Origin: Chloranthus sessilifolius
Taxonomy: Eukaryota > Streptophyta > Magnoliopsida > Chloranthales > Chloranthaceae
Direction: 5' to 3'
NCBI GenBank assembly: GCA_021018995.1
Contig: CM037592.1
Location: 74,403,301 to 74,467,300, forward strand
DNA length: 64,000 nt
A model generated the notes under the pieces. The model did no database searches and had not been told where the DNA came from. It saw only the letters and a list, made by a program, of their open reading frames with translations. This document shows, one piece after another, positions 1 to 11,169 of this stretch (the first letter of the stretch is position 1; the number at the start of each line of letters is the position of its first letter). Position numbers and translations under genes: made by a program.

Positions 1-627
1 TTGGCCATTTGCTGAATAGATTTTAAAATTGGTAGACCTAAGTTTTTCTATTTTGTAGATTTGATTTTATTTTTGCTTTAAACGCACTTTGCATTCCAAG
101 TGCTTGATTAAATGTCTACGAGCTTTGTATAGAAAACTGCTTTATCGCGAGAATTTTTTTATTTTTCCGAAGTTTTATTCTTTGCCTTCTAGTTATTTGA
201 ATAAATCTGCCACTCTTTTGTCTTTTGTCAAATTTGGGCTAAGTTTTTTTCTTTTATTTTGTCAATATACTTGAATAAAAGGTACTTCTGCTTTTGGATT
301 TTTGCAGATCTCGAGCACCGTCCAACAAGGAGCATCTGGACTAAAGTGGAGCAGATCCGCTTGAGTTTGCATCCTTCTCCTTTGCATTCATTTTCTCTTT
401 TTAAATTCTTGAGAACCAGCATTCATTGTGTTTAATGTTATAATTTCTGCATCTTTTAGGCATCTTTTTTTTTTACAAAACCAAATACAAAATAAAAGAA
501 AATGAAAACACAAATAGAAAATCTCTAAGTTATTTCTCATTATTTTCAGCAGTAGTAAATCAGGGCTCTTGTTGAGCTTGATCAAAACAAGTAAAAAACA
601 AAAAATAGAAAATTATAAAACAAAAAA

Positions 628-646
628 ATATATATATATATATATA
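628..646. repeat. (TA)n microsatellite
   Basis: Uninterrupted TA run following an A-rich stretch inside the Athila-type noncoding region. Confidence 0.9.
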
Positions 647-3113
647 GATATCTTCCTGATGGGCTGTTTTCTCCATTTGCATCCACTTTTCCATCTGGAC
701 CTCGAGATCATTTTTTCTTTTTAGGAATCATGTAGGATAATGAGTAGTGAATCATAGGCTGTTTTGAATATTCAATGGACCCACTTGATTTTATTTTCCT
801 TCGAGATTTCTTCATCATAAATTGGTCTCATCTGTATGTGAACCCTATTCTTAATATGTGCTCCCATGCTTCATTAATTTTTTTTTATTGATACACATCA
901 TCAATAAAGGGGTCTTATGAATCTTGCTTTTCTCTGTATTTCTGCTAAACATTTTTATAATCACTTAGATTCATAAGTATCTCAGGCTTTTGGGTTTTTT
1001 TTTCTTTGGGCTTAGGATGTATCATTTGGCATTAGATTTTATGTTTTACGTATTTTAGTTTCAAATTCGCTTTTAGATCATTGATTTTTTCTTTCTTAGG
1101 TTAATGTGTCCTCGTTTCTTGATTTCCGTCATTTTTCCGTGAGTATAGTTAGTTTCTAACTTTGTTTCCTATTTTGCATTCACAAATTCTGTTTTTGTAT
1201 CAACACTTTTCTTATTCTTTTTTAACTTTGTATTCAGTCCCTTACCTTGCTTTTACAGTTTCTCTGTTATTAGTATTAGTTTCCTTCCATTTGCTTTGCA
1301 GTTCTTTTATTTTTCCGATCATATATTCAGTTTTAGATTTTATTTTGTAGCAGTTCTAGCTTAGTTTTGTTATTTTTTTTATCGTAATTTCCTATATTTA
1401 TATAATATTTTTTTTCCCTTTTCCTGCTCATATATTCGAGTTATTTTCTTTATTTTTTTCTTTTACGCAAAAAATTTTCTATAGTTTTCCTTTCTTCTTT
1501 TATCCTGCTCCTCGTTTCTCGAAGAACATTGAGGACAATGTTCATCTTAGGTTTGGGGGTATGGCGGTATGCCAATAAAATAAGTTAATGCTTGGTGCGA
1601 CTTATGATCTGAGAATTTTGAAAATGAAGTAATCTCACACCTGTTTTTTTGAAAAATGAGGAAGTTAAAACTTTTTAAAATTAATTTCTAGTGTAATTCT
1701 AATACTTTCATGAAGTGAATGTCAGAAATTTTCAAAAGAAAATTGATGTTTTAGTAAACCTAAAAAGAGAGAAACCAATGATGATATACCTCAGGAATTT
1801 GATAGAAAACCACACCCAGTGAGATTTGGACCTGAAATGTATTCTTTGGAGGTATAAATTGGCAGTTTTTTTCTGCTCTAGGGACTGTTTGAACCTGCTT
1901 GTTATCACTAGAAGTTACACATCTCCAAGTTAAAATATCTTGACAGCAATCATGATATTAAAGACATTATGTAAGGCCTCCTTTTGGACAGTTTGAACTT
2001 CAAAAAGCCCAACCTTTTAAAACTGCCCTTGATACACACCATTTGAGCTTTATAAATCAAAGATTTATTTGAAACCTCATCAACCTCATTTAGCCTAACC
2101 CTCACTCTGAGAATTCAGAAGGTAAAGGAAAGAAAGCTGAAAAAAGGTGAGTTGGGTAACAGTTTGGTAAAAGAAAAAGATAAATAATTGAAGGCAATGA
2201 TGTATCAGCAGAAGAAATGTGGCATTCCAGTCAATGTTGATTTGAAAAAAAAAAAAAAAAAAGAGAGAAGTCATTTCATTGGAAGTTTGAAAAAGAAAGA
2301 GAAAAAGATGGCCACTTTGGCTCTGAAAATTCAAAAAAGAAGATGAAATTGTGCTGAAATAAAGAAGGTGTCCATACCACCTCCTTACCTTGACTGACTT
2401 CTAAAATTTTGAACTCCATTCCAACCCTTTTATTCTTGATAAATTTCACCCATAAGCCACATTACAACCCAAGTTAAAGTCCTTACTGATCAAAGATGGA
2501 TTGAGCTGTCATATGGAGATAAGGATTTGTGTAATCTATGGTGAAAAGAGCAGTGAATTCAAAACTAAAAAGCAATGCCTATGCTCCTGCTTACAGTCCT
2601 ATTTGAGGGCTGTAATTACTCTTGAGCTGTGTGAAATAGTGCAACCCTCATATTTGCATGGTGAGTGAAAACCCTGGTGAGAGTTGAGTTTGAAATCAAA
2701 TTATTTGGGGTAACATCAAAACTGAATTTTCAAATAGAAGGCAAGCTTTTCATTAATTTTTCTTGTAAAAACTTTTTGACACCAACTGAGTGAATGGTAA
2801 AGGAATTACAACAGAATTTTAGTTTTGAACTGATGTTTTCTTGAAAATCTTCTTACAACTTTGTGATGCAGGTGTGAATAATCTGATTGGATGAAAGTTT
2901 GCTTTAACAGAACTGCATTGATCTTAACTGATTTATTGGAGAAGTTTGTGGGTACCTTCACTGAAAACCCTCAGGAGACTTCACTCCTCCACTAGGGATC
3001 ACCTAGGGGTTTAAAAGGCTTGTTGCATATGCTAAATGCAACTGTGCTCCCTACAAAAATGGCTTTTCCTTCTATTTTTAAATTTTGTCTTTGCTCAGGG
3101 ACTAGCAAAGCTT

Positions 3114-3126
3114 AGGTTTGGGGGTG
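3114..3126 (+). other. Polypurine tract before 3' LTR
   Basis: AGGTTTGGGGGTG lies directly before the LTR start TGTTGAGAAC. The same tract precedes the LTR at 47422. In LTR elements this tract primes plus-strand DNA synthesis. Confidence 0.7.
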
Positions 3127-3507
3127 TGTTGAGAACTGGAAAATACTATTTTTCACCCCTTAATCAAGGCCTTGATAGACCTTTGAGAGAACTAAATAAG
3201 TGTTTTAAGTGCCTATGTTGCAGCTAACAATAAACACAGGCTTAACCATAAAAGCAGCTTAAGAGTGCCAAAAAGATGACAATCCATGTCAGTCCAAAGA
3301 AAGAAAGTGAAGAAACAACCTCATCAGCTATTGAAAGGTCTAAAGTAAAGAGGCAAAGACCTGTAAGCGAAGCAGGGAACAATTCGAACAGAGAAATGCG
3401 CTACAGAGTTCTTTTCACAAAGAACCTGCACTTTTCATAAAAAACCTTGAACTCTGCGAAAAGGACTAAAACTCCAGGCGTAGCTTTCGAAGAGCATCTG
3501 AACTCCT

Positions 3508-3620
3508 CGAAGAGAAGATTGAACTTTGCGAAAAGGAGAAAACACACTTCGAAGAGAAGATTGAACTTTGCGAAAAGGAGAAAACACAATTCGAAGAGAG
3601 ATTGAACATTGCGAAAAGAG
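3508..3620 (+). repeat. 42-bp tandem repeat in LTR (about 2.5 copies)
   Basis: Units start CGAAGAGAAGATTGAACTTT at 3508 and 3550; a third partial unit starts at 3592. A shorter core, TGCGAAAAGG, also recurs outside the array near 3434 and 3660. It lies about 400 bp upstream of the LTR TATA box, a position usual for U3 enhancer-type repeats. Confidence 0.85.
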
Positions 3621-4018
3621 CTTCAGAAGTCACAAAGATTTTTAAAAGGCCCCTAAGCTCTGCGAAAAGGTATTCGAGATTCAGCCTTTAACAAGGGCAA
3701 TTCAGTAATCTGTTGCACGCGTCCCAATGCGTTTTAAAACCTAGGGACATTCCAAAGGGTTCTAAGCATAAAGCGAAGGAATATTCCACCCCACGTGAGC
3801 ACCTAGAGAGGGAATAACTTGGCGGGAACTTCTAGAAACTCTAACAAACTTTCAAAATGCATAACAGAATTGATGCCTTTTTCACCGATTGGGTAAACAG
3901 ATCGAGGAATTCTGATTGGCCAAAATAGATCTGGATCCTTGTGCTCGACTCCTATTGGTTGATACAGATCTATCCAATTCTGATTGGTTGATACACATCT
4001 GAGTTGGCTTAGGAAAAA

Positions 4019-4028
4019 CTATAAATAG
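4019..4028 (+). promoter_or_regulatory. TATA box of Athila-type LTR
   Basis: CTATAAATAG, a canonical plant TATA box, lies about 890 bp into the LTR and would drive transcription of the element. It is inferred from motif and position only. Confidence 0.6.
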
Positions 4029-5030
4029 ACGAACCATTTGCCCAATTTGGGTATCCAGATTTTGAGTTTCATTTCTAATCCCCCATTTCCCAGCCAGACA
4101 GCTTGTTTGCAATCCTTGTAATAGCTTACTTTGTACTTGCATTTGAGAGCTGTGAGATATTTCTGTAATTCAAAAGAGAGTTGTATTCAAGACTGCAAAT
4201 CAGAGTCATTTTAATGGTGGATTTTAAAAGGTTCTTGTCAGAACTATGCATTCTCCATTGGACTCATGTCAAGGGTTCCCTCTGATCTCCTCAGTACATT
4301 AGACTCCTTTAGATTCATTGTTTTGCATGTAATTTCCCTTGATTCATTAATCCTGTAAGAATTAGTGTTGGTAACCTAGTCTCTTACAGCATTTGTAGTG
4401 ATGTTTCCTGTTCTGAATTGAGGATTTGGATTAAAGACTATTGGATGGTTTGTGGCCATTAAAGTGGACAGACCATAGCCATAAGTGTAAGCCTAATCCT
4501 TGAATTAGATTTATCTCTCTTACATCTGTGCTTGTAGCCAGATGAAGATTGGATCACCTCTATTTGAAAGTGCTTATTCTCATTAGATTTCAAAGACCAA
4601 ATCAAAGTTAGATATTACTTCTCCATTTTTTGTATAAGTTTACCTCAAACGTTTCCCCAACTCAGATCTGGATCACTTAGTTTAATTTTTACTTTTATCA
4701 TTTAGTTAATGTGACAAATTCAACCTCCCATCTTATGTGCTTTGTAGATAGGATCAGAGGTCAGATCTGGTAGCTCAGATCTGGAGGTTTATCTTAAATT
4801 TTAAATCAATTCCCTGTGGACGATCTTTTACTCACTTACATTTAAAACTTGCTACAATTGGCCCTGATCTTGCAGGCTAATTATGTTCTCTCTGTGCTGA
4901 TATTTTCTTATTCTTTTTAATATTCAGTACAATGCATCATTTGCAAGTATGTTTTCAAAACACAAATAAATCATGCACACTTAGAACAACAACAACCCCC
5001 CCTACCTCATGCAAAACACCAATTTTTTTA

Positions 5031-5903
5031 GAGATCTCTTCTCTTTAGAGCTCTAGCCCCGCCCAAGGAGTTCGAGTTCCTCATCTGCGGTGCCAGAAGG
5101 AGAAAGAAGTGCTCGAATTCAGGTAATCTTCTAGTTTTTAGTTCTTAGTTTCTAGGTTCTAGTTCTAGTTCCCAACTTTCTTTCTAGGTCCCAATTTTCT
5201 TTCTAATTCTCAACTTTTTTTCTAGTCTGAATTCTTCATTCTAGTTCTAAATTTTTTATTCTCGATCTCAATTTTTTATTCCTAATTCTAAGTTCAAATT
5301 CAATTTACAAAATAATCCTTAGCCATCCGATGTGCCCAAGGGAGCTTACGGAGGGTACCCTGGAACAGGGCCGATCCTCCTGAGAACAATAGGCCACAAC
5401 TCCTTTTATTTTTAAATTAGACTCCTAGTAGAATTAGGAGACCTCTTTTAAATTAGACTCCTAGTAGAATTAGGAGACCTTTTTTAAATTAGACTCCTAG
5501 TACAATTAGGAGACCCTTTTTTAATTAGACTCCTAGCAGAATTAAGAGACCTTTTTAATTAGACTTTCAGTAAGATCAGGAGATTAGATTAATTAGATTC
5601 CTAGTTGGATTAGGAAACTAAATTAATTAGAGTTAGAGCAGCACTAGGAGACTCCCAATTAGCCAGACTTAAAGAAGAATTAGAAGACCAAATCAATTAA
5701 ACTCCCAACAGGAATAGGAAAACCAAACTAGCTAAACCCCAAGGCAACCCACAACTACTGACGTTGGCCGACCGACGATTTAGTAAAGGAGTTCAACCTG
5801 CAAGCCCCCGCTCTTCTTCAAGCGTGATCAGTGACGTGTTTCAGCATTGATAAATATCTGCAGCTGGCGATCGAAAGGGACCCAGAAAAAGTGTGTACCA
5901 ACA
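5031..5903 (+). mobile_element. Tat-type LTR fragment in inverted orientation (LTR e)
   Basis: Reads as the reverse complement of the LTRs at 7145, 17147, 33746 and 36912, so it lies on the + strand. It contains the CAGGTAATCT junction, the CTAGTTCT-rich repeats (5124-5290), the passage near 5330-5380 and the short hairpin repeats (from 5414). It ends at a TACCAACA-like terminus. Both the LTR head with its promoter region and some terminal sequence are missing, and it is more diverged than the other copies. Confidence 0.7.
5414..5720 (+). repeat. Tandem hairpin repeat array (about 30-35 bp units)
   Basis: About nine degenerating copies of TTAGACTCCTAG...TTAGGAGACC. Each holds the short inverted repeat CTCCTA/TAGGAG. 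The same array, reversed and shorter, occurs in LTRs a (7490-7622), b (17480-17612), c (34090-34222) and d (37250-37345). Confidence 0.9.
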
Positions 5904-6018
5904 CTCCCGCGCAATCTAACAAACGAAGAGGAAGCAAAATCAAAACAAACATATTAAATTGACTAGAAGTAAAATGAATGCCCTAATGACTAAAATGAAT
6001 AAACCAACTCACCAGAGA

Positions 6019-7144
6019 TCATCGAGTCTCTGCCAGCTGGGCCTTCAACTCATCCTTTGCTGCTCTGGCCTACAAGACGGAGGTCCTCAAGGAGCGTAGC
6101 ATCTCCTCAACAGGCCTAGGAGCACATCCCATTTGCTCAATCGCCCTGTGGAGGGTGTCCATCGCTTAGCGGACGCCCGAACCCAGATGGCCCTGCTCTA
6201 ATGCGGCCAGCCTCTCCCTCAGATCCAAGGTGAACTAAGGACTGCCAACCGCGAAAGAGTCGCTCCCATTGAAGGGATGTGTAAAGAGCCAGCCACCACC
6301 AAGCCCCTAAAACCACCTTGCAAACTCTCGAGCGTCTGCCTCATCGCGTGCCCCTATCACCCTAGTCCCCCCGGTTCCAAACTCATCAATCTGAGCCCTC
6401 ACCCTCCATGCAAAGTCCCAACCATGGGGACCAGTCATCCTCTTCATAACCCGATGCCAAATCTCCAAAGGGACTCCCTGAGGGAGCCCCAACTGTCGAG
6501 CTACGCGAGATAGGTGGATGCACTCCACCTTCTCGAAGCAGTGGACCCAGATATCCATGTCAAAGAAGGGCCAACCGGACTGTATCATTGGCTGCTTGAC
6601 ATCCTCCCTGGCCGCTCCAAATGACCTATAATGAGAAATAAACAAGACAACCCATCAGTAAAATCTAAAGCCTAAAACCTAAGACACACTAACAACATAG
6701 ACAACACGTACCTGCCCAGTGTGCATGTCCTCAAAGAGACCTCGTGCGGCCTGAAGATCCGAAGATTGGTAGTGATGCCCCATCGCTTTCTGCCACACAT
6801 GCATGTGCGAGAAAATAAAAGTAATCTCTACCGACATCCACGGACGTAAGAATGCAAAGTGATCATATGCCCAAAACTAAACACACAAACATCGAAACAA
6901 TCACTAACAAGAGAGACAAAATAACTAAAACATTATAAAGCTAATGGTCAAATAAATCTCACCTAAAGAAAATGAAGAAAGCCTCTAATAGTGGCCCAAT
7001 TTCGGGGAAGAATACAAAGTGATCAAGCCTTGATCGATCGGGAAGGGCTCAAGCTCCAGGTTCGGCCCAAAGCGGAAAGACACCAATCGTGCTTGTTGAA
7101 ACTCAGGCAGGGCACGGTACCATGCATGCGACTCTAATCATGCG
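6019..7144 (-). pseudogene. Plant-mobile-domain (PMD/MAIN-like) protein pseudogene
   Basis: Three exon-like blocks read on the minus strand. Block 1 (about 7137-6997) contains PIDQGLIT, like the start of PMD proteins. Block 2 (about 6877-6712) begins WAYDHFAFLRPW, is bounded by AG and GT splice signals, and ends HTGQ. Block 3 (about 6630-6019) contains FEKVECIHLSRVARQLGLPQ, like the PMD motif with RV-RQFG-Q, then a Leu/Glu-rich probable coiled coil. Family identity is from memory of motifs. The copy is dead: block 1 has frame problems, block 3 is not in phase with block 2, and block 3 contains at least four in-frame TAG/TAA codons, each one transition from a sense codon. It is cut at 7144 by LTR a. 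PMD domains occur in host genes and in transposons, so either origin is possible. Confidence 0.5.
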
Positions 7145-7489
7145 TGATGGTATGTACTTTTTCTTGGTTCCTTTCGATCCCCGAAATGAGTGGCCCAAAT
7201 CAGTCCAAGTGGACTCTAGCTAAGGGCGATGGAGTAATAAATTAGAAAATATTAAATTGCTTAAAAGAAAAGGCAAATCTTAAATAAAGAATACCTGGAT
7301 AATGCGATAACCAGCTACAGATGTTTATAGATGCTGCAACACATCACTGATCATGCTTTAAGGCGAGCGAGGGGCTTGCAGGTTGAACTCCTTTAGTGAA
7401 TCGTCGGTCAGCCAACGTCAGCAGCTATGGGTTACCTTTAATCTAACTAGTTTGGTCGTCTTACTTATGCTAGGACTTTAACGAATCTA

Positions 7490-7622
7490 ATCTCCTAGTC
7501 CTACTAGAAGTCTAATTGACCAGGTCTCCTAATCCTACTAGGAATCTAATTGATCTAGTCGCCTAATCCTACTAGGAGTCTAATTCACCTAGTCTCCTAA
7601 TCCTACTAGGAGTCTAATTAAA
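7490..7622 (-). repeat. Hairpin repeat array in LTR a
   Basis: About four copies of a ~35-bp unit containing CTCCTAATCCTACTAGGAG, with complementary arms CTCCTA and TAGGAG. The array is conserved in position in all four LTRs. Confidence 0.9.
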
Positions 7623-7794
7623 AAAGGGAGTTGTGGCCTGTTATGCTAAGGATGATCGGCCCCAATCCCGAGTATCCTTCACAATCTCCCGTGGTAAATC
7701 GTGTGGGTAATGATTATTTAGTAAATATTGAAGATTTAAAAACTAAATTTAGACTTAGAATAGAGAATTAGGAATCAAAAACCGAGATAGAGAA

Positions 7795-8095
7795 TTAAGA
7801 ATTTAGAACTAGAATGAAGAATTCAAACTAGCATTAAGAACTAGAAGGAGAATTAAGAATTAGAAATAAAATTATGAACTAGAAAGAAAATTAAAAACTA
7901 GACTAGAACCAAGGAACTAAGAACTAGGAACTAGAAATTAAGAACTAGAATTAGGACTAGAACCTTAGAATTAAGAACTAAAACTAGAAAGAGAACTAGA
8001 ATTTAGAACTAGAACTAGAAACTATAACTAAAATTTAGAATTAGAATTAAGAACTAGAACTAAAATTTAGAACTAGAATTAAGAAGTAGAATTTT
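7795..8095. repeat. GAACTAG-rich repeat block 1 in LTR a
   Basis: Irregular tandem of AAGAACTAGAATT-like units of about 12-20 bp. Equivalent blocks lie at 17790-18055 (b), 34390-34635 (c), 37500-37770 (d) and, inverted, 5124-5290 (e). Confidence 0.85.
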
Positions 8096-8151
8096 CTAAA
8101 CGGAAGAAGCTCAGAGGAGAGAATTGTCTAGAGTGGCTAGCGGGTAGGGGT

Positions 8152-8160
8152 CTATTTATA
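8152..8160 (-). promoter_or_regulatory. Second TATA box, LTR a
   Basis: Minus-strand TATAAATAG within CCTATAAATAGACCCC. It is conserved in LTR b (18114-18122) and c (34680-34688), but altered to TATAAGTAG in d (37829-37837). Confidence 0.5.
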
Positions 8161-8859
8161 GGCTTTTACTAGAAATCCTAGGGTAACTCTAATTCCTAAT
8201 TCTTCTAAAATAATAAAATAAAGTCCTCAAGCAGTAAGGAAACTAATCCTATTTCTAATAAAGGAAAAAAATCCAATAAAATAGTAAAAGTGACAAATCC
8301 TAATTCGATTAGGAGTCTTGAAATTCATCACTTTTTGTGTAGCTTCCAAAAATTGACCATAACTTTTTCAATATTTGTCAGAATTGTACATTTTCAAACT
8401 CGTTGGAACGCTACTTCGATAAGCTTTCAAATGTGACCACTTTCACATCAATCCAACTTCATTTAATATTTTAAAATAGGCCAAACATAAAAGTGACGGG
8501 ATTGACAATTGGGAAAGGTTGCGGAGTCCTATTTGGCTCTAAGCTAGGCAGTTCCACCTTTAATACTACTTCAAGAGTCAATACTAACGAGCTAGTGCCA
8601 CTAGCTTGACTACCTGGGGCTCTCAGAGAAAAGTCTGCAATTCTAAAAGTCTAGAAGGCAGCTTGATCCCTTTTGGGAAGCCCCAAAGAGATCCTCGAAT
8701 TTTCTCAAAGGGAGAAGCTTGAGGGAAGGAAGAATAGAATAGTAAATTACTTTTATGGCTAAGGATAATTTTGAAAGGACTGAGTTTGGATAGATGATTA
8801 AAGGCCTAAGGATTAAAAATTGAGAATTCAAGATTTTAAGGATTAGGGATCCGAAACTA

Positions 8860-9025
8860 AGAACTGAGATCTATAACTTAAGAATTAAGAACTAGAATTA
8901 GAAACTAGAATGAAAATTAAACATTGGGGTCAAAATTAAGAACTAGAACCTAGAACTTAAGATCTAGAAATTTGAATTGAGGACTAGAAACTAGAAATTA
9001 AGAACTAGAAACTAGAACCTAAGAG
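8860..9025. repeat. GAACTAG-rich repeat block 2 in LTR a
   Basis: A second block of the same short-unit repeat, 0.8 kb from the first. On the minus strand it directly follows a CAGGTAATCT donor-like junction. Equivalents: 18775-18945 (b), 35335-35505 (c), 38540-38690 (d). Confidence 0.8.
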
Positions 9026-9135
9026 ATTACCTGAAGTCGGGCGCCGAAGAGAGAATCTCAAAATCCCTAAGCTTGAAAGAGAGGAACTCGAAAATTTGAT
9101 TGTAGTATGTGTGTTGTTGTGTGGGGTAGGGAGAT

Positions 9136-9144
9136 CTATTTATA
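9136..9144 (-). promoter_or_regulatory. Primary TATA box, LTR a
   Basis: Minus-strand TATAAATAG within TTATAAATAGATCTCCC, conserved in b (19054-19062), c (35619-35627) and d (38807-38815). The GCGC/AATT motif cluster (9150-9620) lies immediately upstream on the minus strand. Confidence 0.6.
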
Positions 9145-9149
9145 AGTAT

Positions 9150-9620
9150 TCAGGTAATTACGCGCCCTGTGGGAGGTGCATAGTAGCCGGTCAAATCCAA
9201 TTACGCGCCCAATCTGGTGCGCTTAATTAGATTACGCGCCATATCCCGGGTACTTAATCACTCTGAGTCAGTGATGGACTCAGTGAGTGACCGACTGACT
9301 GACTTAACCGAGTAACCTAGTTCCAACCTAATTCGAACTAATTGCGCGTTAGTGGTGGAAAGCACAATCAATTGCGCATGCCAGTAAGGGTGTGCAATCT
9401 AGTCTCAAGGCGGCCTCTAGAAGGGTATCGACTAGTTCAAGTTGGACAAATTGTGCGCCAGTGTTGTAGCATGAAATCTGATCACGCATGATAGGGCTCG
9501 TAATCAAGTCCTAAGAGACCCACAAGGAGAGTGGGCCTGGTCCAAGTTGGACCAATTGCGCACCATTAATGGAACGTGCAATTGAATTGCGCGGTCTGGA
9601 TAGGGCGCATAATTCATGAT
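9150..9620 (-). promoter_or_regulatory. GCGC/AATT motif cluster upstream of LTR TATA box
   Basis: At least eight copies of AATTRCGCGCC / AATTGCGCA-like motifs, some in opposing orientation. The same motif types, including GCGCTTAATTGGATTACG, recur upstream of the antisense TATA boxes at 12316 and 22233. The enhancer role is inferred. Confidence 0.5.
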
Positions 9621-9729
9621 CTTCTTGGGGTTGAATCAAGTCTGAACCAGAGAGCTATTCTTTCAGCCTATGCTTCGACCATATACTATTTTTTCAGTAT
9701 ATGGTCCCATGTTTAGGATTTTAAAGCCT

Positions 9730-10065
9730 TCAAAAAGAGTGAGCCCCTTTTCGAAAGTCATGGCCAAGGTCAAAGGTTGATCAAACAAGTTTGTATACTC
9801 TGAGAGGGCAAAATTAGGGTGTCTACAATGCAATATTGATGGCCAGCAAAGGAGGCTCTTGAGGAGCGATGAAGTGAAAAGGGACAACGTAAGACTACAA
9901 CTTATAACTATGTAAAGACTAATAACAATAAATTAGAACCACATATGACAACTATATAAGAACTAATAACGTAAGAGTGAGCCCCCTTCCGAAAGTCATT
10001 GGCAAGGTCAAAGGTTGATCGAACAAGTTTGTATACTCTAAGAGGGAAAAATTGGAGTGTCTACA
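9730..10065 (-). repeat. Duplicated LTR head (238-bp spacing) in LTR a
   Basis: TGTAGACAC-CCTCTnAGAGTATACAAACTTG...CTCACTCTT occurs twice, with terminal TGTCTACA at 9820-9827 and 10058-10065 (+ strand reading). LTR b has the same pair at 19741-19748 and 19979-19986. Only the outer copy abuts the polypurine tract. Confidence 0.85.
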
Positions 10066-10078
10066 GATGCCCCTCTTC
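10066..10078 (-). other. Polypurine-like tract of internal region A
   Basis: Minus-strand GAAGAGGGGCATC sits directly before the LTR head; an identical tract lies at 19987-19999 before LTR b. Confidence 0.6.
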
Positions 10079-11169
10079 GGCGCGTTCTTGTAGAATAAGA
10101 ATGCATCGAAGAAGTCGACACCCCTCTTCTGAAGTGCCTTCTCGTTTCTCTGAAAACTCACAAGTGTGAACTGGGGAGCTAACTTGAAATACTTTACCTT
10201 CTTATCTATCAGTGCAAGCTAAGGAGGGGCCTTCGAGGGCCCATTGGTAACCGTCGAGAGGTGTATTCCCAATCGCAGGTGTAAATGGTATCCCATCGCA
10301 TGTCGCGACTTGCTATAAGTGGTAATCAAACGGGGGGAAATTGATGCAATCTAGAGATATATCTTCATCTGCTGGTGCAAGTGGCATCCCGTCGCATATC
10401 GTGACCTACTGCAAGTGACAGTCAGACAAAGGGGAGAGTGGTCATATCCTAGTCCACAGGTGCAAGTGGCATCCCACTGCATGTCACGACCTGCTACAGG
10501 TGGCAGTTAAATGAGAGAAAAATGGTGCTAACGTGGTAGTGGTGGGCATCATTCAAATGTCCTAAGACAAGGTAAAGTGACTAGATAATATGATATAATG
10601 TCATGTAATGGTGAAGGCTTTCACAAGTCATGTCAAATAGGGCGCGTCATTGCTCACACCAATGGCATGTCAGGCATCCTTTTCCTGTAGACATTTGTAA
10701 TTTCTCAGAGTTGAGTATGCTCACTGTTCGATTTCCCAAGGGAAAGAATACATTAGAGTGATGAGAAGTGAATTTTGATAGATAGAGGGTTTATTTATTA
10801 TTTTTTTTTATGTATATATATATTTTTTAAGTTTGGGATTTTTAACTTCAGATCAATTGGGTGGCAAAACGGTAGAAAATGTGGCTTCCTAGACGTCGCT
10901 GGGCAGATCCATCAGAGCGAGATTTGTGGACTCAACTGTTTGCATGGTTGTCAAGATGACACTTGGTATGCTAGATACTCCATCTAATCTTCTCGTGAAT
11001 ACTGATGATTGTCTCTTGTGGGAGGACTATAGCGATTCACGAGTTAGGAGAGATAGGTTTTGAAAACATTTGACTTAATATTGTCTAATTATATTTTACA
11101 GAGAATATCGAGTAGAAAGGGGTGTTTTACTTACCTGATTTGTTATCGGCGGGAGGTCTTGGTATAGCT

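Larger units (their letters stand above)
1..3126 (+). mobile_element. Athila-type LTR retrotransposon, 3' internal noncoding part (5' end outside window)
   Basis: No convincing coding frame is present. The segment is AT-rich and ends in the purine-rich tract and LTR head typical of Athila-type Ty3/gypsy elements. Two GGTTTGGGGGT tracts occur, at about 1549 and 3115; only the second abuts an LTR. The last ~110 bases (from about 3015) resemble 47280-47421, the end of the other Athila-type element here. Athila elements are known for long noncoding stretches between pol and the 3' LTR, which fits. The pol part would lie left of the window. Short frames on both strands look like chance. Confidence 0.65.
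3127..4994 (+). mobile_element. Athila-type 3' LTR (family 1)
   Basis: Starts TGTTGAG directly after the polypurine tract and ends near ACAACA at 4991-4994. It shares its head (GAAAATACT, TTTTTCACCCCTTAA) with the LTR starting at 41359 and with the minus-strand solo LTR ending at 27107. All three also share a segment on the theme 'gacc(a)tTTAAGTGGACAG' (here 4456-4480). At about 1.87 kb it is shorter than its relatives (2.45 and 2.68 kb), so it has internal indels. A TATA box sits at 4019. The exact 3' end is ambiguous because it runs into an ACA repeat. Confidence 0.7.
7145..10065 (-). mobile_element. Tat-type LTR a (terminal 3' LTR of array)
   Basis: Minus-strand head TGTAGACACT at 10065, directly after polypurine-like CGAAGAGGGGCATC; tail at 7145 abuts the PMD-like pseudogene rather than a primer site, marking the 3' end of the array. 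It contains two TATA boxes, two CTAG-rich repeat blocks, one hairpin array and a duplicated head. At 2.9 kb it is the longest copy. Confidence 0.8.

Noticed and set aside
7795-8095. Heat-shock-element array in the GAACTAG repeats
   Set aside because: Heat-shock elements need alternating GAA and TTC at fixed spacing; here GAA repeats without the inverted partner at the right distance.
10775-10987. + strand frame with similar relative at 20705-20908
   Set aside because: Shared only because the regions are duplicates; an alternative frame is equally open in one copy, and no domain is recognised.
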